Positions 13,992-18,496 of a DNA stretch of 18,496 nt are shown one piece after another. The notes beneath the pieces are model-generated. The model was given only the letters and a program-made list of their open reading frames with translations, searched no databases and was not told the DNA's origin. This DNA is from an uncultured Planctomycetaceae bacterium (GTDB lineage: Bacteria; Planctomycetota; Planctomycetia; Pirellulales; Pirellulaceae). The DNA lies in the NCBI GenBank assembly GCA_937904535.1, contig CALELC010000659.1, positions 1 to 18,496 on the forward strand. Reading direction: 5' to 3'. How positions within the stretch are numbered: the stretch's first letter is position 1; the number at the start of each line of letters is the position of its first letter. A program made the translations under genes and the position numbers.

Positions 13992-15262
13992 TGAACAGCA
14001 ACCAGCTCATCGATCGCGCTCGCCTGCTCTTAGAACAACAGCGTTATGAGTTGGCTGAAGACGTGTTGCGCCAGGCGCTATCACAAGATCCAGATTCTGG
14101 GATTGTGCATTCTTTATTGGCCTTCTCGCTTAAGCGTGATCGCGACCAGCTAGCTGCGGCAGCGTTGGCAGCCGAACGAGGCGTGCATTTAGCGCCCGAT
14201 GAGCCGTTCTCGTACTATGCACTGGCGGCTGTCCAAGAGGCTCGCAATCAGAACAAACAAGCGATCGACTCGATCAGGCAAGCGATCGCTCTCGAGCCTC
14301 TCGATGCCCGGTTATATGGTTTCCAGGCGCATGTGCATATCAAGATGCAGCAGTGGCGCGAAGCGCTAGAGGCGGCGGAAACGGGCCTCAGCCTCAACGC
14401 CGAAGATTCCACCTGCGCATCGGCAAGAGTGATGTCGTTGGAGCGGCTAGGACGAGTCGTCGATGCCGTCGGCGAGGCGGATCGAGCGGTACGCAACGAT
14501 CCTGATTCCTCTGACGCCCATGCGGGACTGGGGTGGGCGAAGCTGCGCGCCGGGCAGTACCGCGAAGCCCAGGTTTCCTTTCGTGAAGCACTGCGGTTGG
14601 ATCCATCGAGTGAGTTCGCCCGGTACGGGATGATCACCGCCCTAAACAGTTCGAACATCGTGTTTCGGACGTTTGACAATCTGATGGCCCAGATCAGCCG
14701 GATGAGCAGCGGGATGCAGTGGACGTTGATGTTGGGGCTGTTCTTCGGTGCAAGGATTCTCAACGAAGTCGCCGAATCGCACACCTGGCTGCGCCCCTAC
14801 GTCCTGCCGATCACCTTGGCCTACCTGTTGTTCGTGATGATGAGTTGGATCATGCAGCCGCTGTTCAACACGCTATTGCGATTTCATCCCTTCGGACGCT
14901 ACCTGCTCTCGCGGAAAGAGATCTGGGCTTCACAACTGATTGCGGGAGCGATTGTAGGCGGCGCTGCGGTGGGGTTGATCTTGATGATCCAGCACGGCGG
15001 AAACCTCATTGTCGGTGCGTTGCCGTTCCTATTCGGCGTTTTTCTGACCATCCCGATTTCGGTGGTATTCCGCACCAGCGTCCCTTGGGCAACGTTTACC
15101 GCTGCAGCGGTCGCCGTCGTCTTTACGCTGCTGTTCGTCGCGATCTCCGTCGACCTGCTGATGGATCGAATCCATCAGGGATTGGTCAGTACTTACCAAC
15201 TGGGAATCCTGGTGTACTGTTTTGCCGGGCAAGCGCTCGTTGCCCAGCAACCCAAGTATTGA
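13991..15262 (+). CDS. TPR protein with C-terminal multi-spanning membrane domain
   Basis: A 423-aa protein. About six tetratricopeptide repeats cover residues 1-206, for example RARLLLEQQRYELAEDVLRQ, AIDSIRQAIALEPLD, EALEAAETGLSLNAED and EAQVSFREALRLDPSS. The C-terminal half has about six hydrophobic segments (roughly 240-260, 270-293, 316-336, 341-362, 370-392, 403-420). With no signal peptide, the TPRs are probably cytoplasmic, a docking platform for partner proteins at the membrane. It starts on the last base of the AAA+ stop codon and ends directly before the next ORF. TPR repeats in both proteins suggest a shared adaptor or direct contact; that is inference. I do not recognise a named family for the membrane part. 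Confidence 0.88.
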   Translation: MNSNQLIDRARLLLEQQRYELAEDVLRQALSQDPDSGIVHSLLAFSLKRDRDQLAAAALAAERGVHLAPDEPFSYYALAAVQEARNQNKQAIDSIRQAIALEPLDARLYGFQAHVHIKMQQWREALEAAETGLSLNAEDSTCASARVMSLERLGRVVDAVGEADRAVRNDPDSSDAHAGLGWAKLRAGQYREAQVSFREALRLDPSSEFARYGMITALNSSNIVFRTFDNLMAQISRMSSGMQWTLMLGLFFGARILNEVAESHTWLRPYVLPITLAYLLFVMMSWIMQPLFNTLLRFHPFGRYLLSRKEIWASQLIAGAIVGGAAVGLILMIQHGGNLIVGALPFLFGVFLTIPISVVFRTSVPWATFTAAAVAVVFTLLFVAISVDLLMDRIHQGLVSTYQLGILVYCFAGQALVAQQPKY

Positions 15263-15811
15263 ATGAACCTACCGAATCTTACCGCTCCATCAACCTACTT
15301 TTGGTCGGACACAGTTATCTCAACCTGCCGGAACCGGTTCATTGGAGCGGGTTCTTTCCACCATTTCTCTCTTACGCTTGGGGATATCACGCCTTTGTCA
15401 GCAACCTTTCGAACCACCGAACCTGGCTGGAATACACATTCGATCGTGGTCGGCTATGTGCTGTGGGTGATCGGTTTTACGGGTGCCCATCGCTTTTATT
15501 TTGGTCGACCGCTGACTGGGATCCTGTGGTTTTTTACCGGTGGCCTGCTGCTGGTCGGCTGGCTGATCGACATTGTGCTGATTCCGGCGATGGCCGAATC
15601 CGCTGATCGCCGGTATCCGCCCGGTCCCTATGACTACGGCATCGCCTGGTTGCTGCACATTTTCTTGGGGATCTTCGGCGCCCATCGCTTCTACATGGGC
15701 AAAGTTCTAACCGGAGTGCTGTGGCTACTCACCGGTGGGCTGCTCGGCATCGGCTACATCTACGACACACTGACCCTCAACGATCAATTGGCTGAGCTCA
15801 ATGGCGGTTAG
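15263..15811 (+). CDS. double TM2-domain membrane protein
   Basis: A 182-aa protein as drawn from the ATG at 15263, which directly abuts the previous stop. Two TM2 units are visible: IVVGYVLWVIGFTGAHRFYF onwards (about 61-107, ending LIDIVLIPAM) and AWLLHIFLGIFGAHRFYMGK onwards (about 128-170, ending YIYDTLTL). Each has the TM2 hallmark G.HRFY.G...TG.LW..TGGL. TM2 proteins span the membrane twice per unit, and their bacterial roles are mostly unknown. Residues 1 to about 57 look unlike protein: they are polar, poorly structured, and encoded by DNA of lower GC. The true start may therefore be a TTG at 15395 (residue 45), with GGGGAT about ten bases upstream. If so, the region 15263-15394 is a spacer that may hold a promoter. 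Confidence 0.85.
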   Translation: MNLPNLTAPSTYFWSDTVISTCRNRFIGAGSFHHFSLTLGDITPLSATFRTTEPGWNTHSIVVGYVLWVIGFTGAHRFYFGRPLTGILWFFTGGLLLVGWLIDIVLIPAMAESADRRYPPGPYDYGIAWLLHIFLGIFGAHRFYMGKVLTGVLWLLTGGLLGIGYIYDTLTLNDQLAELNGG

Positions 15812-15870
15812 CGACGCAGGCAGTACTTGCTTTCGACTGGCTCAAGCTCATAACCAGGTTCCTAAGAGGT

Positions 15871-15889
15871 TGGCAGGCTTGTTCTGCCA
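15871..15889. terminator. weak hairpin in the convergent TM2 / membrane-protein junction
   Basis: TGGCAG (15871-15876) pairs with CTGCCA (15884-15889) around a seven-base loop. It lies midway in the 120-nt gap between convergent genes. A second 6-bp stem, GTTCCA (15926-15931) with TGGAAC (15938-15943), spans the stop of the - strand gene. Neither is followed by a T-run, so terminator function is speculative. Confidence 0.25.
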
Positions 15890-15931
15890 TCGGATCAGGT
15901 GGTCGGGAGATGCCGCACCTCAGGAGTTCCA

Positions 15932-16672
15932 TTAGCGTGGAACCGTAACCAGGGCAACTCGCTCTGGATTGGCAGGATCGAGCGCAAATTTCGGCGTATT
16001 CCAGCGAACATGCCGCTCGGCAGTTTCCTCGGCTGCCCGGATCCGCAGGAAATAGCCGCTGCCCGGCGGCGGTGCCTGCCCACTATCCTCGAGCGTCAGC
16101 GTAAACGTGCCATCACTGCGCGTTCGAAAATGATTGATGAACACGAAGGGGCCCATCAGATCGACGATGGCACCAGCCAACGGGCGGCCCTTGCGATCAA
16201 CAATTCGCCCACGAATGGTCATTTGACCTGGCATAAGTACATCGGCGTCGCGGAATATTTGCAGAATCTCTTCGGCCGCCGATTTCTCGTCGGTGATCAA
16301 GGTAACCGTCGGCCCGCCTCCAGTGTACGAAGGTCGCTCTGGCCATCGCTTACTCAGTTCTGGTGAGGCAAGTGATTCGAGAACACCTACATAAACGGTC
16401 TGCGACTTTTTATGCAGTGCAAGCAACCCCGAGAATCCCGGAGGAGCCTTTATCCCATCGAGATGGCCGCGTCGAATGTGATAGGTGAACTCGAAAAGAC
16501 CATCAGATGTCGCCTGCACCGACTCGGCCGGAAACAATGCTTCCGCTTCAAGCGATCCCAAGGGCAACCAAGCCAACCGCGCCATCGTCGCCCGCCGATA
16601 GCCGAACCAGCCTCCCAGCAGCACCGCGAGCAAGAACGTCGCGATCAGCAGCGAGCGGAGAGAAAACTGCAT
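15932..16672 (-). CDS. membrane-anchored protein with carboxypeptidase-regulatory-like domain
   Basis: A 246-aa protein. MQFSLRSLL at 1-9, leading into one hydrophobic helix (about 8-24), is an N-terminus repeatedly found on planctomycete proteins and probably anchors it in the inner membrane. Residues about 151-216 look like a CarboxypepD_reg/CNA-B-like beta sandwich: MTIRGRIVDRKGRPLAGAIV (151-170), then HFRTRSDGTFTLTLED and YFLRIRAAEE. This fold is a non-catalytic beta domain in many exported proteins. The middle (about 40-150) is not recognised. It starts 27 nt after the stop of the polyQ gene and is the last gene of that operon. Confidence 0.78.
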   Translation of the reverse strand: MQFSLRSLLIATFLLAVLLGGWFGYRRATMARLAWLPLGSLEAEALFPAESVQATSDGLFEFTYHIRRGHLDGIKAPPGFSGLLALHKKSQTVYVGVLESLASPELSKRWPERPSYTGGGPTVTLITDEKSAAEEILQIFRDADVLMPGQMTIRGRIVDRKGRPLAGAIVDLMGPFVFINHFRTRSDGTFTLTLEDSGQAPPPGSGYFLRIRAAEETAERHVRWNTPKFALDPANPERVALVTVPR

Positions 16673-16699
16673 CGCCGGCGAACCCTCTGCGAGAGCGTC

Positions 16700-17800
16700 T
16701 TATTCGCCGGTGGCGAGTTTGCGGAAATAGGCCTCAATCGCTTCTCGATAGTGCGTCGGCAGATCGCGGCTGATCTGTTGCAAGGCCTCCTCGCGCTCGG
16801 CCGGTGGCAGATTTCCCCAACCCGCACGGTCGCCGATATTCTTGCTGTCCACGTCGCCCTGGCCACTGGCGCCAGCGACGCGGCTGTCATCCATCGGAGC
16901 GCCCTGTCCACCGCTTTGCCCAGGGCTACCGGCAGCCTGCTGCTGTTGTTGCTGTTGCTGCTGCTGTTGTTGCTGCTGTTCTTCGAGCTGATCGATCAGC
17001 TTGGTCAGCTTGTCGATGATTGTCTGCTCGCGCTGCTGCACCTCGGTGTTCGCGCGGCCCAAATCGAGCCGGCGCGTGACGTCGGTCATCAACCGCGAAA
17101 TTTCGTCGAGCGAGTCTTCTTTGAGCGGTTTTAGGTCGGCCACCATCAGTTGTGCAGTGCGCACAAACCGCACCGGCGCGGCGGCTTCGTTTTCCAGCAG
17201 CCGTCGCAAGTCATCCAATGCTTCCTTCTTGATCAGCAACGAATGCCGACAGACACCGCGATAAAACAACACTGCGGCCGGATCGATGCAGTCGTTCGGA
17301 TCGACATCAGCAAACACCGGTAGCGCTTCGTCATAGTGTCGCTGGATGACGAGTTCCCGTGCGAGCCAAGTTCGCGACGAAGCGGCAACCAACGGAGGCA
17401 GTTGATCGAACCCTGCCGCCAGTGGATCGGCTGACGCAAACCAGGTCGCAGCTAGACTTGGGTTCTCCAGCGTCAATTCGCGCAGCCGCTCCACAGCCGG
17501 AAGCACCTCCGCAGTCGCTTGCACGATTGCATTCAGTGCGTCGCCAGCCGCGAGATAAGACTGAAACGCTTCCAGCGTCTGGTCGATCTGTTCATCCGTT
17601 TGTCGCGTCTGAGTCAGGGCCTCGCGCAGTTGTTCGATCATCTGCTCGCCTGTCGGCACCTGCCACGATGCCGGTTTCTCAAGAGCGTCCGCCGCCTGAA
17701 GGCTGCCGCCTTGGATCAGTGCAATGGCGAGCCCTGCGACGACCAGTCGCAACAACCAGCGGTGCGGCCCAGCGCAGCTACGGAAGCGACGGTCTTTCAT
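16700..17800 (-). CDS. exported polyglutamine-containing protein
   Basis: A 366-aa protein from the ATG at 17800. Residues 1-37 form a signal peptide (LLRLVVAGLAIALIQGGSL, cleavage near LQA-AD). The body is largely helical, with a TPR-like stretch around 140-200 (VIQRHYDEALPVFADVDPND). After a predicted coiled coil (about 255-274) come 14 consecutive Gln residues (275-288) and a low-complexity Gly/Ser/Gln stretch. The C-terminus WGNLPPAEREEALQQISRDL with HYREAIEAYFRKLA resembles the C-terminal motif of Gln-rich proteins in planctomycete operons with BatA/DUF4175-like genes; that link is from memory and needs a search. The ATG overlaps the stop of the 88-aa ORF (ATGA at 17797-17800). No enzymatic motif is visible. 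Confidence 0.82.
   Translation of the reverse strand: MKDRRFRSCAGPHRWLLRLVVAGLAIALIQGGSLQAADALEKPASWQVPTGEQMIEQLREALTQTRQTDEQIDQTLEAFQSYLAAGDALNAIVQATAEVLPAVERLRELTLENPSLAATWFASADPLAAGFDQLPPLVAASSRTWLARELVIQRHYDEALPVFADVDPNDCIDPAAVLFYRGVCRHSLLIKKEALDDLRRLLENEAAAPVRFVRTAQLMVADLKPLKEDSLDEISRLMTDVTRRLDLGRANTEVQQREQTIIDKLTKLIDQLEEQQQQQQQQQQQQQQAAGSPGQSGGQGAPMDDSRVAGASGQGDVDSKNIGDRAGWGNLPPAEREEALQQISRDLPTHYREAIEAYFRKLATGE
16937..16978 (-). repeat. CAG/CAA trinucleotide run encoding 14 glutamines
   Basis: Fourteen in-frame CAG or CAA codons follow each other within the exported polyQ gene. The mix of the two synonymous codons (nine CAG, five CAA) means that the DNA run is imperfect, so the amino acid tract seems selected, not simply grown by recent slippage. 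Length variation between strains is still possible. Confidence 0.9.
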
Positions 17801-18063
17801 ACGATCCACTCTTGAAAAAGGACGTTTCGATCGAGACGCACACGAACGGCAAACGGCGCGCCGCTGGGACACCAAGTGGCATGGCCCCCGAGGAGGTTCA
17901 GTGCGTGAGTTGTAAATTCTTTGTCGGAGAACACTTCGGGAAACTCGGGGCCGGTGACGCAACCACCCTGTTTTTCTGGGAAACCTGCAAGTCGCAGCCG
18001 CTTTGCCCAGCAAATGCGCAGGCGATAATCGGTCCGCATGGTGACTGCGCTGGCCCCCAACAT
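17797..18063 (-). CDS. unknown 88-aa protein between two Gln-rich genes
   Basis: An 88-aa frame from an ATG 30 nt after the upstream stop; GGAG lies about 16 nt before the ATG. An internal ATG at residue 9 gives an 80-aa form. Its TGA overlaps the ATG of the polyQ gene, the coupling used elsewhere in this window, and its codons favour C or G at the third position as in its neighbours. Visible parts are LRICWAKRLRLAGFPEK, GGCVTGPEFPEVF, HATWCPSGAPFAVRV and the end LDRNVLFQEWIV. There are three Cys and three Trp, and no signal peptide or membrane helix. No family is recognised. The chance-ORF alternative remains, since the opposite strand is also open here. Confidence 0.5.
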   Translation of the reverse strand: MLGASAVTMRTDYRLRICWAKRLRLAGFPEKQGGCVTGPEFPEVFSDKEFTTHALNLLGGHATWCPSGAPFAVRVRLDRNVLFQEWIV

Positions 18064-18093
18064 CGAGCTCAGGCCGCCGCTCCTGCAATCTGC

Positions 18094-18496
18094 CTACTGA
18101 TTCCGTTTTTGCACGATATCACGCGTCACCCGGTAAAGATTACTCTGCCGCTCGGCCAGATCGCGAATCAGCGGCAACACATCGCCAACATCCGCTGATT
18201 CCTCGACCATCCGTGCGTACCGCTCGGTCGTCGCCATGATTCGTGTCTCCATCGTGCGGATTAACCGCAATTCGGCGATCTGCTCAACGAGCGGTTGTTC
18301 GCCTGGCTGCTGTCCAGGTTGTTGCTGGCCCGGCTGCTGCTCTTGCTGACGCTGCTGTTCGAGATCGCGTTGGGCTTTCTGCAACGCCGCGATCATTTCT
18401 TCGAGCGCCGCCAAAATGTCGTCTTGCAAACCGGTCGTAACGGCATCCAGGCGGGAAGCGGTCAGCCGTTCCGCGACCCGCTGCATGTCGTCACGA
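18094..18496 (-). CDS. Gln-rich coiled-coil protein (5' end outside window)
   Basis: The C-terminal 133 or so residues of a larger protein whose start lies beyond the right edge; the frame is open to the last base, and the first visible ATG at 18486 is probably internal. It shows a helical stretch (ILAALEEMIAALQKAQRDLE), a low-complexity run of QQ/PGQQ/PGEQ, then a second helical part with VEQIAELRLIRTMETRI and a Tyr/Arg-rich coiled-coil end. Such Gln/Pro insertions between coiled coils occur in large exported or membrane proteins of planctomycetes. It precedes the 88-aa ORF by 30 nt and so heads, or belongs to, the operon with the polyQ protein. No catalytic feature is visible. Confidence 0.7.
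   Translation of the reverse strand, partial: RDDMQRVAERLTASRLDAVTTGLQDDILAALEEMIAALQKAQRDLEQQRQQEQQPGQQQPGQQPGEQPLVEQIAELRLIRTMETRIMATTERYARMVEESADVGDVLPLIRDLAERQSNLYRVTRDIVQKRNQ

Noticed and set aside
14719..15606. + strand 295-aa frame across the TPR membrane and TM2 genes
   Set aside because: It overlaps two well supported genes in another frame, and its sequence shows no domain or membrane pattern.
16937..16978. Trinucleotide run considered as a CRISPR or mobile repeat
   Set aside because: It is a coding polyGln tract without spacers, flanking repeats or transposase.
17359..18198. + strand 279-aa frame opposite the polyQ operon, with a CxxC segment
   Set aside because: It lies antisense to the polyQ gene; the - strand has better spacing, coupling and codon use.

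Overview
The window is GC-rich bacterial chromosome and most likely comes from a planctomycete of the Pirellula/Rhodopirellula type. That is an inference from style: exported sialidase-like and beta-helix proteins, a protein with the 'FSLRSLL' N-terminus common in planctomycetes, Gln-rich coiled-coil proteins in an operon, a two-unit TM2 protein, mostly weak Shine-Dalgarno sites, and housekeeping genes mixed with large exported hypotheticals. No rRNA, tRNA, CRISPR array, transposase or phage gene is visible, and nothing looks like a recent mobile insertion.

Layout. (1) 1-921, + strand: the tail of a gene, then a translationally coupled pair made of a small CPLC membrane protein and a DUF2243 membrane protein. 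(2) 931-2441, - strand: riboflavin synthase (ribE) overlapping the rRNA dimethyltransferase gene rsmA. These diverge from enolase (eno, 2604-3881, +). (3) 3990-6349, +: a membrane-anchored NTF2-like hypothetical, a small PsbP/DcrB-like hypothetical, and an exported protein-L-isoaspartate methyltransferase with an extra beta-rich C-terminal domain. (4) 6346-12249, - strand: in transcription order, an exported sialidase-like beta-propeller, a fused TctC-TctB protein, the TctA permease and, after a 269-nt structured gap, an exported right-handed beta-helix protein. (5) 12603-15811, +: a three-gene set with overlapping or abutting ORFs, encoding a TPR-AAA+ ATPase, a TPR protein with a multi-spanning membrane domain, and a double TM2 protein. 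(6) 15932 to the window end, - strand: an operon encoding a Gln-rich coiled-coil protein (5' end outside the window), an 88-aa unknown, a polyQ exported protein and a carboxypeptidase-regulatory-like membrane-anchored protein.

How the genes work together. Region 4 reads as a scavenging unit: an exported glycan-active or glycan-binding propeller, then a tripartite tricarboxylate-type (TTT) importer whose solute-binding protein is fused to its small membrane subunit. The fusion joins TctC to what looks like the periplasmic loop of TctB. This would replace the first TctB helix while keeping topology, and it is the most unusual protein architecture here. Region 5 is a good candidate for an undescribed system: a p97/Vps4-like AAA+ unfoldase with TPR repeats, tightly coupled to a membrane TPR receptor and a TM2 membrane protein, which suggests membrane protein handling or a TPR-scaffolded membrane machine. 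The exported Pcm fusion in region 3 raises the question of how an S-adenosylmethionine enzyme works outside the cytoplasm.
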